Assembly (NCBI RefSeq): GCF_030010555.1
Contig: NZ_JASCQP010000005.1
Location: 62,001 to 126,000, forward strand
DNA length: 64,000 bases
DNA from: Halomonas rhizosphaerae
GTDB taxonomy: Bacteria > Pseudomonadota > Gammaproteobacteria > Pseudomonadales > Halomonadaceae
Direction: 5' to 3'
Under the pieces are notes generated by a model. The model was not told the origin of the DNA. It worked only from the letters and a program-made list of their open reading frames with translations, and made no database searches. Position 1 is the first letter of the stretch; every line of letters begins with the position of its first letter. Shown piece after piece: positions 44,145 to 55,199 of the stretch. The position numbers and the translations under genes were made by a program.

Positions 44145-46337
44145 ATGAATCCCATCGAAGGACACCTCCCAACCCGCAGCCCGCTTCACGACATCCTGGC
44201 GCCGACCGGCATCGCGGTGATCGGCGCTTCCGCCGATCCCACCAAGCGGGGCTACAAGGCGATGGTCGGCCTGATCAAGGACGGCTATCGCGGCGACATC
44301 TATCCCGTGAACCCCAAGGCCGACATGATCCTCGGGGTCAAGGCCTGGCCCTCGGTCACGGCGATCCCCGGCAATCCCCAGCTGGCGCTGATCTGCACGC
44401 CGGCGGCCACGGTGCCGGGGCTGATCGCCGAGTGTGGCCGTCGCGGCATCAAGGGGGCGGTGATACTCGCCAGCGGCTTCGCCGAGATCGGCGGTGAGGG
44501 GGCTGCGCTCGAGCGCGAGATGATGGCCAAGGCCGAGGCGCACGGGGTGCGCATCATCGGCCCCAACACCTCGGGCGTGTTCAACCTGCACCACCACATC
44601 AACCTGCTGGCGCTGGACAACGTCAAGCCGGGCGACGTGGGCATCATCTCTCAGTCCGGCAACATGCTGCTGTCGCTGGCCCTGGAGGCCCAGCACAACG
44701 GCCAGGTGGGCTTCTCCACCTACGTGGGCCCCGGTAACCAGAGCGACATCGGCTTCAACGACTATCTGCGCTATCTGGGCGAGGACGAGCACACCCGGGT
44801 GGCCACGCTCTACGTGGAGGGCTTCCGAGACGGGCGCAAGTTCCTCGAGGTGGCCCGTGACGTCACCGCCATGAAGCCGGTGGTGGTCTACAAGTCCGGG
44901 TCCACCGAGCAGGGCCAGAAGGCCGCCAGCTCCCACACCGGGGCCCTGGCCGGCAGCTACGCCATGACCGTGGACCTGCTCAGGCAGTCCGGGGTCAGCG
45001 TGGTGCAGTACTCCGACGAGATCCTCCCGGTGGCCGAGGGGCTGGGGCTGCTGCAGAAGTCCCGCGGCAAGCGGGTGGCGGTGATCTCCGACGGCGGTGG
45101 CCAGGCCACCATCGCCTCCGACCGCCTGGCCGAGGCGGGCCTGGAGCTCGCCGAGCTCTCCGAGGCCACCCGGGCGAAGCTGCGCGAGGTGCTCTTCCCC
45201 CAGGCGTCTACCGTGAACCCGGTCGACGTGGCCGGCTCCACCGATGCCAACCCCTCGCTGCTCGCCACCTGCATGGAGATCGTCGCCGACGATGACAACG
45301 TCGACAGCGTCTTCCTGGTCGGCATGTTCGGGGGCTACAGCATCCGCTTCGCCGAGTCGCTACTGGGCGACGAGATGCGCGGCGCCGAGGCGATGGTGGA
45401 CCTCTCCAACGCCACCGAGAAGCCGCTGGTCATCTACAGCCTCTATACGCCGATCAAGCCGCCGGCGCTGCGTCGCCTGCACGAGGCGGGCCTGCCGGTC
45501 TACGCCTCCATCGAGCAGTCGGTGCGGGTGCTCGCGGCGCTGGGCGAGCGCGGCCAGTACCTGGCGCAGATCCATGCCCACGCCCGCGAGACGCCGGTGG
45601 ATGCCCGTCCCGAGCTCACCGCCATGTTCCGGCAGGCCCGGGCCGAGGGGCGTGACCTCTTCGAGTACGAGGCCAAGCAGCTGCTGCGCGACCACGGCGT
45701 CGAGGTCCCGGAGGAGCGGGTCGTCAGGAACGAGGCCGAGCTTGCCGCGGCAGCGGCAGCGCTCGGCGAGACGCCGCTGGCCATGAAGGTGGTCTCGAAG
45801 GACATCCTGCACAAGTCCGACGCCGGGGGCGTGAGGCTCAACGTGGTGGGCGAAGCCGCCATGCATGATGCCCGCAATGCGATCCTCGACGCCTGCAGGG
45901 CCTACGACGCCAAGGCCGAGATCGAGGGCGTGCTGGTGGCGCCCATGGCGAAGAAGGGCGTGGAGGTGATCGTCGGGGTGATCCGCGACCCGATTTTCGG
46001 TCCGGTGCTGATGTTCGGCCTCGGCGGCATCTTCGTCGAGATCCTCGAGGATGTGGCCTTCCGCGCCATCCCGCTGTCGCGCCACGACGCCCGCTCCATG
46101 GTCGAGCAGATCAAGGCGAAGCGGATCCTCGAGGGGGTGCGCGGTGAGTCCGCCGTGGACAAGGAGGCGCTGGTCGAGTTGCTGCTCAAGGTGTCGAGCA
46201 TCGTCGCCGCCTACCCGGACCTCAAGGAACTCGACCTCAACCCGGTCATCGTCAACGCCGATGGCTATGCGGTGGTGGATGCCCGGGTTATCGTCGACCG
46301 AGACAGCGATACAACCGACAAGGAAGCCCACACATGA
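44145..46337 (+). CDS. ADP-forming acid-CoA ligase (acetate-CoA ligase family)
   Basis: 730-residue fused ligase. Order: CoA-binding Rossmann domain (about 15-140, AVIGASADPTKRGY), two succinyl-CoA-synthetase-like domains (about 150-460) with the phosphohistidine H264 in ASSHTGALAGS, then an ATP-grasp domain (about 495-715). It links an acid to CoA with ATP giving ADP and phosphate. It overlaps the next crotonase gene by 4 bases. The preferred acid is not readable from sequence; an unsaturated or hydroxy acid is plausible with the two crotonases. Confidence 0.9.
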   Translation: MNPIEGHLPTRSPLHDILAPTGIAVIGASADPTKRGYKAMVGLIKDGYRGDIYPVNPKADMILGVKAWPSVTAIPGNPQLALICTPAATVPGLIAECGRRGIKGAVILASGFAEIGGEGAALEREMMAKAEAHGVRIIGPNTSGVFNLHHHINLLALDNVKPGDVGIISQSGNMLLSLALEAQHNGQVGFSTYVGPGNQSDIGFNDYLRYLGEDEHTRVATLYVEGFRDGRKFLEVARDVTAMKPVVVYKSGSTEQGQKAASSHTGALAGSYAMTVDLLRQSGVSVVQYSDEILPVAEGLGLLQKSRGKRVAVISDGGGQATIASDRLAEAGLELAELSEATRAKLREVLFPQASTVNPVDVAGSTDANPSLLATCMEIVADDDNVDSVFLVGMFGGYSIRFAESLLGDEMRGAEAMVDLSNATEKPLVIYSLYTPIKPPALRRLHEAGLPVYASIEQSVRVLAALGERGQYLAQIHAHARETPVDARPELTAMFRQARAEGRDLFEYEAKQLLRDHGVEVPEERVVRNEAELAAAAAALGETPLAMKVVSKDILHKSDAGGVRLNVVGEAAMHDARNAILDACRAYDAKAEIEGVLVAPMAKKGVEVIVGVIRDPIFGPVLMFGLGGIFVEILEDVAFRAIPLSRHDARSMVEQIKAKRILEGVRGESAVDKEALVELLLKVSSIVAAYPDLKELDLNPVIVNADGYAVVDARVIVDRDSDTTDKEAHT

Positions 46338-47140
46338 GCACGACCCTGCCGTCACTGACCGATGCCCGCCTGACGCTTGAGGGCCGGGTGGCCACCCTGA
46401 CCCTAGACCGCCATGACGTGCGTAATGCCCTGACCGGCACCGCCCTGGTGGATGACATCGTGGCCGTGGCCGACTGGGTCAATGCCTGCGACGAGGTCTC
46501 CGTGCTGGTCATCACCGGCGAGGGCTCGGCCTTCTCCGCGGGGGGCAACGTCAAGGACATGGCCGAGCGCGGTGGCGACTTCGCCGGCGACGTGGCCGAG
46601 GTCGCCAGCCGCTATCGCCGGGGCATCCAGCGTATCCCGCTGGCCCTGCAGGGCGTGGAGGTGCCGATCATCGCCGCGGTCAACGGCCCGGCGATCGGGG
46701 CCGGCTTCGACCTGGCCAACATGGCCGACGTGCGTATCGCCTCCCGCAAGGCGAAGTTCGGCGAGACCTTTCTCAATCTGGGGATCATCCCCGGGGATGG
46801 CGGCGCCTGGTTCATGCAGCGCCTGATCGGCTACCAGCGTGCCTTCGAGCTGACACTCTCCGGCCGGGTGATCGATGCCGAGGAAGCGAAGGCGTATGGC
46901 ATCGTGCTGGAGGTCACCGAGCCCGAGACGCTGCTCGAGCGGGTCGGGGAGATGGCCGGGCAGATGGCGGCCCAGCCGCCCAAGGCGACGCGCCTGACCA
47001 AGCGGCTGATGAAGATGGGCAGCCGCATGGAGCTGCCCGACTTCCTCGACCTCTGTGCGACCTTCCAGGGCATGTGCCATAACGAGCCCGAGCACCTCGA
47101 GGCCGTCAATGCCATGCTGGAGAAGATGGCCAGGAAGTAG
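46334..47140 (+). CDS. Crotonase-fold protein lacking both catalytic glutamates
   Basis: 268-residue enoyl-CoA hydratase superfamily member. At the positions of the two catalytic glutamates it has D126 (GAGFDLANM) and F146 (GETFLNLG), although the fold motifs FSAGGNVKDM and GIIPGDGG are kept. It is therefore unlikely to act as an ordinary hydratase; isomerase, hydrolase or decarboxylase chemistry is possible. It is translationally coupled to the CoA ligase by ATGA. Confidence 0.85.
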   Translation: MSTTLPSLTDARLTLEGRVATLTLDRHDVRNALTGTALVDDIVAVADWVNACDEVSVLVITGEGSAFSAGGNVKDMAERGGDFAGDVAEVASRYRRGIQRIPLALQGVEVPIIAAVNGPAIGAGFDLANMADVRIASRKAKFGETFLNLGIIPGDGGAWFMQRLIGYQRAFELTLSGRVIDAEEAKAYGIVLEVTEPETLLERVGEMAGQMAAQPPKATRLTKRLMKMGSRMELPDFLDLCATFQGMCHNEPEHLEAVNAMLEKMARK

Positions 47141-47160
47141 GCGACGCCAGCCGTCAGTCC

Positions 47161-47192
47161 CCGAATACCCCGGCCTGTGCCGGGGTATTCGG
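47161..47192 (+). terminator. Hairpin terminator of the CoA operon
   Basis: Perfect 13-bp stem CCGAATACCCCGG / CCGGGGTATTCGG with a 6-base loop, 20 bases after the operon stop. T-run weak. Confidence 0.7.
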
Positions 47193-47272
47193 TTCCGGGA
47201 ACGATGAAAGGGCTGGCTTTTCTCTCCTGCGGCTGGTGTGCTTGAGTCTCCACGAATACACACGGAGGTGTC

Positions 47273-49162
47273 ATGGCCGACAGCACGCTGGTCTTCGTCG
47301 TCCTCGGGGTGACCCTCGCCGCCTTCGTCTGGGGGCGCTTCCGCTACGACCTGGTGGCGCTCTCGGCGCTGCTGGGCTCGGTCATGCTGGGGCTGGTGCC
47401 GGGTAAGGAGGCCTTTCTGGGATTCGGTCACCCGGCGGTGATCACCGTGGCCGCTGTCTTGGTGCTCAGTCGCGGTTTCGAGCGCTCCGGGGTGGTGGAC
47501 GTGATCGCCGAACAAGTGCTCAAGGCCGGCGAGCGGCTCTTCCTGCAGTTGCTGGTGCTGACCGGCACCGTGGTGGTGCTTTCGGGCATCATGAACAACG
47601 TGGGTGCCCTGGCGCTGCTGTTACCGGTGGCCATGCGTCTGGCTCGCGAACATGACGCCTCGCCGTCACTGCTGCTGATGCCGCTGGCCTTCGGCTCACT
47701 GCTGGGCGGGCTGACCACCCTGATCGGCACCCCGCCCAATATCATCATCGCCAGCTACCGCGGCTCGGTGACGGGGGAGAGCTTCGGCATGTTCTCCTTC
47801 TTTCCCGTAGGCGCCGTCGTCGCCGTGACGGGACTGGCCTTCATCGTGCTGTTGGGCTGGCGCCTGACCCCCAAGCGTGCCGGCAAGGCCACCACCGAGG
47901 AGATGTTCGACACCGCCAACTACCTGGTCGAAGTCCGGGTGGGGGAGGAAGCCAAGGCAGTAGGATGGTCCCTCCAGGAACTGCAGCAGGCCCTGGAAGA
48001 GACCATCCCGGTGCTGGCCGTGGTCCGCGACGAGAAGCGTCGTGCCGGTCATGCCTTTCACGGCAGCCTGCGCGAGGGGGACATCCTTCTGGTGGAGGCC
48101 GGCCCCGACGAGATGAAGCTGCTCGAGGACAAGGCGGGCCTTACCCTGGGGGCCGAACCCGAGGAAAGCGAAGAAGAGGACGACGCGGCACAGGGCGCGC
48201 GCGAGCCTGACGTGGCCACGGCGCAGAAGGACCTGGCGGAGGCCGATGGGGCAAGCGGAGAAGAGGAAGAGAAGCAGGACAAGGAGAAGAAAGGGGTCGA
48301 TACCGAGGGCCTGCAGCTGGTCGAGGTGGTCGTGCGCAACGACTCCATGATGGTCAACCGCACCGTCACCCAATTGCGCCTGCACAACCAGTTCGGCCTG
48401 CACCTGGTGGCGGTGGCCCGTGACGGTGGCCGCCTCAAGCAGCGCTTGCGTGACATCCGCTTCCGGGCCGGTGATGTCCTGCTGCTGCAGGGTGGCGAGA
48501 GTGAGCTCTCCGAGAGCCTGGCGACCCTGGGCTGCCTGCCGCTGGCCAGCCGCAACCTCACCCTCGGCCAGCCTCGGATGCTGCTGGTCTCCATTGCCAT
48601 CTTCGCCGCGGCCATCCTGGCCATGGTGCTGGACCTGCTGCCGGCCGCGGTGGCGCTCTCCACGGCGGCCCTGGTCTCGCTGCTGGTGGGGGTGCTGCCG
48701 CTGCGCGACGGCTACCAGGCCCTCGATGGTCCCGTTCTCGTCCTGCTCGGCGCCATGATACCGGTGGGCGAGGCGCTGGAGACCAGCGGCGGCGCGGCAC
48801 TGATCGCCGAGGGACTGCTGGCCCTGGGCAGCGACTGGCCGGTGGTGGTCACCCTGGTGACGCTCTTCGTGATCTCCATGGTGCTCTCCAACGTGATCAA
48901 CAACGCCGCCGCAGCCCTGCTCATGGCGCCCATTGCGGCCAGTCTCGCCAGTGGCTTCGGTGTCTCGCCGGACCCTTTCCTGATGGTGGTGGCGGTCAGC
49001 GCCTCCTGTGCCTTCCTCACGCCCATCGGCCACCAGTCCAACACCCTGGTGATGGGGCCGGGTGGCTACCATTTCAGCGACTACTGGAAGCTGGGCCTGC
49101 CGCTGTCCCTGCTGGTACTGGCGGTGGCCATGCCGATGATCCTGATGGTCTGGCCCCTCTAG
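47273..49162 (+). CDS. SLC13-type anion permease with two RCK_C domains
   Basis: 629-residue inner-membrane transporter. N-terminal helices include MNNVGALALLLPVA and GTPPNIIIAS; C-terminal helices include SNVINNAAAALLMAP and LTPIGHQSNTLVMGPGGY. Between them lie two TrkA-C (RCK_C) domains (about 215-290 and 345-430) joined by a very acidic linker (about 295-345). Such proteins carry sulfate or dicarboxylates with sodium. GGAGG lies before the ATG. It stands alone between terminators. Confidence 0.87.
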   Translation: MADSTLVFVVLGVTLAAFVWGRFRYDLVALSALLGSVMLGLVPGKEAFLGFGHPAVITVAAVLVLSRGFERSGVVDVIAEQVLKAGERLFLQLLVLTGTVVVLSGIMNNVGALALLLPVAMRLAREHDASPSLLLMPLAFGSLLGGLTTLIGTPPNIIIASYRGSVTGESFGMFSFFPVGAVVAVTGLAFIVLLGWRLTPKRAGKATTEEMFDTANYLVEVRVGEEAKAVGWSLQELQQALEETIPVLAVVRDEKRRAGHAFHGSLREGDILLVEAGPDEMKLLEDKAGLTLGAEPEESEEEDDAAQGAREPDVATAQKDLAEADGASGEEEEKQDKEKKGVDTEGLQLVEVVVRNDSMMVNRTVTQLRLHNQFGLHLVAVARDGGRLKQRLRDIRFRAGDVLLLQGGESELSESLATLGCLPLASRNLTLGQPRMLLVSIAIFAAAILAMVLDLLPAAVALSTAALVSLLVGVLPLRDGYQALDGPVLVLLGAMIPVGEALETSGGAALIAEGLLALGSDWPVVVTLVTLFVISMVLSNVINNAAAALLMAPIAASLASGFGVSPDPFLMVVAVSASCAFLTPIGHQSNTLVMGPGGYHFSDYWKLGLPLSLLVLAVAMPMILMVWPL

Positions 49163-49167
49163 CAGAA

Positions 49168-49190
49168 CGCCCCGGCACATGGCCGGGGCG
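49168..49190. terminator. Hairpin between converging SLC13 and fadE genes
   Basis: 9-bp stem CGCCCCGGC / GCCGGGGCG around ACATG. Confidence 0.65.
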
Positions 49191-49212
49191 GGAGGGTGGC
49201 GTGGTGACCGGG

Positions 49213-51675
49213 TCAGGCCATGGCTGATGGCTCCTCGGTGTGCCACAGCACCCGCGACTTGTCGGTGACGAAGGCATCGTAGGCAAAGTCGTCCACGCTG
49301 AGCAGCTCCAGCACCTCGGCCTCGCGCTCGCGCATGAAGGCGGCGTCTTCCTCGGAGATCAGCCCCTTCTCGAGCGCGGCCTCCACCTTCTGCTCGGGGT
49401 GCAGGGCGTCGGCCGGCAGCTCGCCCTTGGCATGGGCCTTCTGGACTTGACGGTAGAGGGCCTCGGCGCGCTCCTGGGTGGCAAGCAGCGCATTGTAGTG
49501 GGCGAGCGGATTGTCCCGGCTGCCGTCGTTCTCCTGCCAGGTGGTCTCCAGCAGGTAGCGGCGCAGCGCGGTGTCGCGGGAGACGGCCTGGGCGATCTCG
49601 CGGGTCAGGTCATCCTGTGGGCGCTTCCAGCGGCGGCCGGCGGGCATCACGACGATGCGCAGCAGCCGGCCCAGGACTCGGCTCGGCAGGTTGTCGAAGA
49701 GCTCGTCCAGGGCCTGCTCGGCGCGCCCCAGCAGGAAGCGGCAGCCATAGTGCAGCAGGGCGGCCTCGCCCTCGACCTTGTCGCCCTCGTGCCACTGCTT
49801 GAGTGTCATCGAGGCGAGGTACAGGTTGGAGAGCACGTCGCCCAGGCGCGCCGAGAGCATCTCCCGCTGCTTGAGGGTCGAGCCGAGGCTCGCCATGGCG
49901 GCATCGGCACAGAGCCCGAAACCGGCGGAGAGGCGGCTGACGTCGCGGGCATAGGGCGCGGCGACCTCGTCGAAGGGGACGTCCGCCCGGCCGAGTCCCA
50001 GGCCCTGGGTGAGGGCGCGGGCGGCGTTGCCGAAGATCAGTCCGGCGTGGCCGAAGAAGGCGCGGTCGAAGGCCCGCAGGTCGTCGGCATCCTTGGCGGC
50101 CAGTTCCTCGAGCACATAGGGATGGCAGCGAATCGCCCCCTGGCCGAAGATCATCAGGTTGCGGGTCATGATGTTGGCACCTTCCACGGTGATCGCCACC
50201 GGGTTGGCGCTGTAGCCGATGCCGAGGTAGTTGCGCGGGCCCAGGGTCACCGCCTTGCCGCCGTGGATGTCCATGGCGTCGCCGAGGATCTGGCGCTGGA
50301 ACTCGGTGAGCTGGCTCTTGAGAATCGCCGAGGGCACCGCCGGCTTCTCGCCGTGGTCGATGGTGTTGGCCGTCTGGTAGACCGCGGCACGGGAGACGTA
50401 GGCCAGCGCGGCCATGCGCGCCAGGGGCTCCTGGACCCCCTCCATCTCGGCCACCGGCACGTTGAACTGGCGACGGATTCGGGCGAAGCCACCGCTCCAG
50501 CCCAGGGCGTAACGGGCGGTCCCGGTGGCGCCGGAGGGCAGGGTGATGCAGCGCCCGATGGAGAGGCACTCCACCAGCATCCGCCAGCCCTGGCCGATCA
50601 TCTCGGGCCCGCCGATGATGGTATCGAGCGGTACGAAGACGTCCTTGCCCCGGATCGGGCCGTTGAGGAAGGGGCTGCCGATGGGGTGGTGGCGGCGGCC
50701 GATCTCCATGCCCGCGGTGTCGCGCGGGATCAGTGCCAGGGTGATGCCGCGATCGGTCTCCTCGCCCAGCAGGTGGTCGGGGTCGAAGAGCCGGAAGGCC
50801 AGGCCCACCACGCTGGCGATGGGCGCCAGGGTGATCCAGCGCTTCTCGAAGTTCAGGCGCAGGCCCAGCACCTCCTCGCCGTCGATCTCCTGCCGGCAGA
50901 CCACGCCGGTATCGGGGAGGGCCGTGGCGTCACTGCCGGCGCGGGGGCCGGTGAGGCCGAAGCAGGGGATCTCGCGCCCGTCGGCCAGCCGCGGCAGGTA
51001 GTGGTCCTTCTGGGCCTCGGTGCCGTACTTGAGCAGCAGTTCGCCCGGGCCCAGGGAGTTGGGCACGCCCACCGTGACCATCAGCGTCTCGCTGACCGAG
51101 AGTTTCTGCAGGACCAGCGACTGGGCCTTGGCAGAGAAACCCAGGCCGCCGTACGCCTGGGGGATGATCATGCCGAAGAAGCCTTCCCGCTTGAGGTAGT
51201 CCCAGAGCTCCTGGGGCAGGTCGGCACGTTCCCGGGCGATCTCCCAGGCGTTGCACATGCCGGCGGCCACGCTGCACTGCTGGTCGAGGAAGGCCTGCTC
51301 CTGTTCCGTGAGCCCCTCATCGCGGTAGTCGAGCAGCCTCTCCCAGTCGGGTCGACCGGTGAAGAGTTCGCCGTCCCAGGCCACGGTGCCGGCCTCCAGC
51401 GCCGTGCGCTCGGTCTCCGAGACCCTGGGCGACACCTTCTTGAACAGGGCGAAGAGGCGCGGGGTCAGCCATCTGGTGCGCAGGGCCGGCAGGCCGGCCG
51501 CCGCCACCCCGGCGGCGCCGGCCAGCAGCAGCACGCCCAGCAGGGCAGAGGCGAAGAACAGGCTGGCCAGGCCGGTGACGGCGAGCACGACCAGGGCAGG
51601 CAGGGCGCCCGCCTCGCGGCGCATCACCGCCAGCAGGCCGACGATGGCCACGAGCAGCAGGATCAGGGTGAGCAT
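49213..51675 (-). CDS. fadE: FadE-type acyl-CoA dehydrogenase
   Basis: 820-residue enzyme of the large FadE class (E. coli 815), doing the first step of fatty acid beta-oxidation. Two N-terminal hydrophobic helices (about 1-55) anchor it to the membrane. The FAD-dependent dehydrogenase core (about 130-500) includes CFGLTGPRAGSDATALPDTG (partly shown) and DAMDIHGGKAVTLGPRNYLG; a FadE-specific C-terminal domain follows. A PsrA-like operator sits 25-55 bases upstream. Confidence 0.95.
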   Translation of the reverse strand: MLTLILLLVAIVGLLAVMRREAGALPALVVLAVTGLASLFFASALLGVLLLAGAAGVAAAGLPALRTRWLTPRLFALFKKVSPRVSETERTALEAGTVAWDGELFTGRPDWERLLDYRDEGLTEQEQAFLDQQCSVAAGMCNAWEIARERADLPQELWDYLKREGFFGMIIPQAYGGLGFSAKAQSLVLQKLSVSETLMVTVGVPNSLGPGELLLKYGTEAQKDHYLPRLADGREIPCFGLTGPRAGSDATALPDTGVVCRQEIDGEEVLGLRLNFEKRWITLAPIASVVGLAFRLFDPDHLLGEETDRGITLALIPRDTAGMEIGRRHHPIGSPFLNGPIRGKDVFVPLDTIIGGPEMIGQGWRMLVECLSIGRCITLPSGATGTARYALGWSGGFARIRRQFNVPVAEMEGVQEPLARMAALAYVSRAAVYQTANTIDHGEKPAVPSAILKSQLTEFQRQILGDAMDIHGGKAVTLGPRNYLGIGYSANPVAITVEGANIMTRNLMIFGQGAIRCHPYVLEELAAKDADDLRAFDRAFFGHAGLIFGNAARALTQGLGLGRADVPFDEVAAPYARDVSRLSAGFGLCADAAMASLGSTLKQREMLSARLGDVLSNLYLASMTLKQWHEGDKVEGEAALLHYGCRFLLGRAEQALDELFDNLPSRVLGRLLRIVVMPAGRRWKRPQDDLTREIAQAVSRDTALRRYLLETTWQENDGSRDNPLAHYNALLATQERAEALYRQVQKAHAKGELPADALHPEQKVEAALEKGLISEEDAAFMREREAEVLELLSVDDFAYDAFVTDKSRVLWHTEEPSAMA

Positions 51676-51700
51676 GGGAGACTCCGATTGTTATCGATGG

Positions 51701-51730
51701 CAAGAATTCGAACAGATGTTTGAATTCTTG
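51701..51730. promoter_or_regulatory. PsrA-like operator upstream of fadE
   Basis: 13-bp inverted repeat, one wobble pair: CAAGAATTCGAAC-AGAT-GTTTGAATTCTTG. The core GAAC-N4-GTTT with flanking TTC/GAA resembles the PsrA (TetR family) site reported for fatty-acid degradation genes in gammaproteobacteria. It should repress fadE until acyl-CoA accumulates. Confidence 0.6.
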
Positions 51731-51943
51731 CAGACTAGACCACATCGCTGCAACCGGCCAGTGGCATGACTCGTCATTAAGGCTTTCAGGAGAGCGAGAG
51801 GCGCCGGGGATAGGCCGAAGGGGAGGTCCGAGGACCAGGGATGGCCGAGGTAGCGTCCAGGGAAGGATTCATAGCGCCTCCCCGAAGCGCCTGTCGCCGG
51901 AAAAGCCTCGAGCGTGGTGGTCATCTGCAACATTCTGTAATCC

Positions 51944-51979
51944 AAAAAAACGCCCCGCGCTGCAGGGCAGGGCGGGGCG
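51944..51979 (-). terminator. Intrinsic terminator of betIBA
   Basis: On the minus strand, stem CGCCCCGC / GCGGGGCG followed by seven T, about 20 bases after the betA stop. Confidence 0.9.
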
Positions 51980-52001
51980 CAGTGGTGCCGAGGCACTGGC
52001 G

Positions 52002-53708
52002 TTATCCGTCGAGGCGGCGCTGGGGCTTGCCGCGGGCCGGGGCGTCGCCCGCCACGTAGTAGGGGGCGTCGCTTCTCGGCAGCGGCTCGCGGCCGCGGAT
52101 GCGGTCGGCGATCTTCTCGGCGAGCATGATGGTCGGCGCGTTGAGGTTGCCGGTGGGGATCACCGGGAACAGCGAGGCGTCCACCACCCTGAGCCCCTCC
52201 ACGCCGTGCACCCGGCCCTGGCCGTCCACCACCGCATCGTCGCCCTCGCCCATCCGGCAGCTGCCGCAGGGGTGGTAGGCGGTCTCGGCATGGGCCTTGA
52301 CGAAGGCATCCAGCTCGGCGTCGGACTGCACGTCCGGCCCCGGCGAGATCTCCCGGCCGCGGTAGGGGTCGAAGGCGGGCTGGGCGATGATCTCGCGGGT
52401 CAGGCGGATGGCATCGCGGAACTCCTGCCAGTCCTTCTCCCTGGCCATGTAGTTGAAGAGGATGCTCGGTGCCGCCTCGGGGTCCCGGGAGGTGAGGCGG
52501 ATGCGGCCGCGGCTCTCGGAGCGCATGGAGCCCACGTGGGCCTGGAAGCCGTGGGCCTGCACCGCGCTCTTGCCGTTGTAGCTGATGGCGATGGGCAGGA
52601 AGTGGTACTGCAGGTTGGGCCACGCCTCCTGGTCATTGCTGCGGATGAAACCCGCCGCCTCGAACTGGTTGCTGGCGCCCACGCCCTTGCCCAGGAAGAG
52701 CCACTCGGCGCCGATCTTCGGCTGGTTCCACCACTTCAGCGCCGGGTAGAGCGAGATCGGCTGGGTGCACTCGTACTGGATATACATCTCCAGATGGTCC
52801 TGGAGGTGGGCGCCGACGTTGTCGTTGACCTGTACCGGCGCGATGCCGAACTCGTCCAGTACCGCCTGCGGCCCGATGCCCGAACGCTGCAGGATCTGCG
52901 GCGAGGCGATGGCCCCGCCGCACAGCAGCACCTCGCGGCGGGCACGGGCCTGGCGCTCCCCGCCCTTGCGATTGCCCTTGAGAAAGTAGCGCACGCCCAC
53001 GGCCCGCTTGCCCTCGAACTCGATGACATCGGTGAGGGCGCGGGTCTCGATGGTCAGGTTCACCCGCCCCCTGGCCTGGTCGAGGTAGCCGCGGGCCGTG
53101 GAGGCGCGCCGGCCGTTCGGGGTGACGAAGCGGTCCATGGGGCCGAAGCCTTCCTGCTGGTAGCCGTTGACGTCCTCGGTCTCCGGGTAGCCGGCCTGCT
53201 TGCCCGCCTCGATGAAGGTCCGGTAGAGCGGGTTGTTGCCCTCTTTCGGGGTCGTGACACTCACCGGCCCGTCGCCGCCATGGTAGGCGTCGGGGCCGAT
53301 GTCGCGGCTTTCGGACTTCCGGAAGTAGGGCAGGCAGTCGGCGTAGGCCCAGTCCGCCAGGCCCGGCGCCTCGGCCCAGTGGTCGTAGTCCAGGGCGTTG
53401 CCGCGGATGTAGCACATGCCGTTGATCAGCGAGGAGCCCCCCAGCCCCTTGCCGCGGCCGCACTCCATGCGTCGGCCATCCATGTGTGGCTCGGGGTCGG
53501 TCTCGAAGGCCCAGTTGTAGCGCTTGCCCTGCAGCGGATAGGCCAGCGCCGCCGGCATCTGGGTGCGAAAGTCGAAGCGGTGGTCGGGGCCACCGGCCTC
53601 GAGCAGCAGCACGCTGACGCCTTCGTCCTCGGTCAGGCGAGTGGCCAGCACGTTGCCGGCCGACCCGGCGCCGACGATGATGTAGTCGAATTCATGGTTC
53701 CGGGACAT
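52002..53708 (-). CDS. betA: BetA, choline dehydrogenase
   Basis: 568-residue GMC-family flavoenzyme, membrane-associated, oxidising choline to betaine aldehyde and on to glycine betaine. The FAD-binding motif is [17 protein letters not shown] at the N-terminus; [14 protein letters not shown] and HPCGSCRMG are GMC signatures, the latter near the catalytic histidines. AAGGAGATCCC precedes the ATG. It is the last gene of betI-betB-betA (9 bases after betB). Confidence 0.96.
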   Translation of the reverse strand: MSRNHEFDYIIVGAGSAGNVLATRLTEDEGVSVLLLEAGGPDHRFDFRTQMPAALAYPLQGKRYNWAFETDPEPHMDGRRMECGRGKGLGGSSLINGMCYIRGNALDYDHWAEAPGLADWAYADCLPYFRKSESRDIGPDAYHGGDGPVSVTTPKEGNNPLYRTFIEAGKQAGYPETEDVNGYQQEGFGPMDRFVTPNGRRASTARGYLDQARGRVNLTIETRALTDVIEFEGKRAVGVRYFLKGNRKGGERQARARREVLLCGGAIASPQILQRSGIGPQAVLDEFGIAPVQVNDNVGAHLQDHLEMYIQYECTQPISLYPALKWWNQPKIGAEWLFLGKGVGASNQFEAAGFIRSNDQEAWPNLQYHFLPIAISYNGKSAVQAHGFQAHVGSMRSESRGRIRLTSRDPEAAPSILFNYMAREKDWQEFRDAIRLTREIIAQPAFDPYRGREISPGPDVQSDAELDAFVKAHAETAYHPCGSCRMGEGDDAVVDGQGRVHGVEGLRVVDASLFPVIPTGNLNAPTIMLAEKIADRIRGREPLPRSDAPYYVAGDAPARGKPQRRLDG

Positions 53709-53717
53709 GGGATCTCC

Positions 53718-55187
<1,470 letters not shown>

Positions 55188-55199
55188 GGTGACCTCCAG

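Larger units (their letters stand above)
51676..52001. other. Gap between fadE and betA
   Basis: About 325 bases. It contains the fadE operator at 51701-51730 and the betA terminator at 51944-51979. Between them, a minus-strand open stretch (51691-51933) has no ribosome-binding site and no recognisable protein, so I do not call a gene. Confidence 0.5.

Noticed and set aside
51691..51933. Minus-strand ORF of about 80 codons upstream of fadE
   Set aside because: No Shine-Dalgarno, starts next to the betA terminator, overlaps the fadE operator, and the product matches nothing I know.
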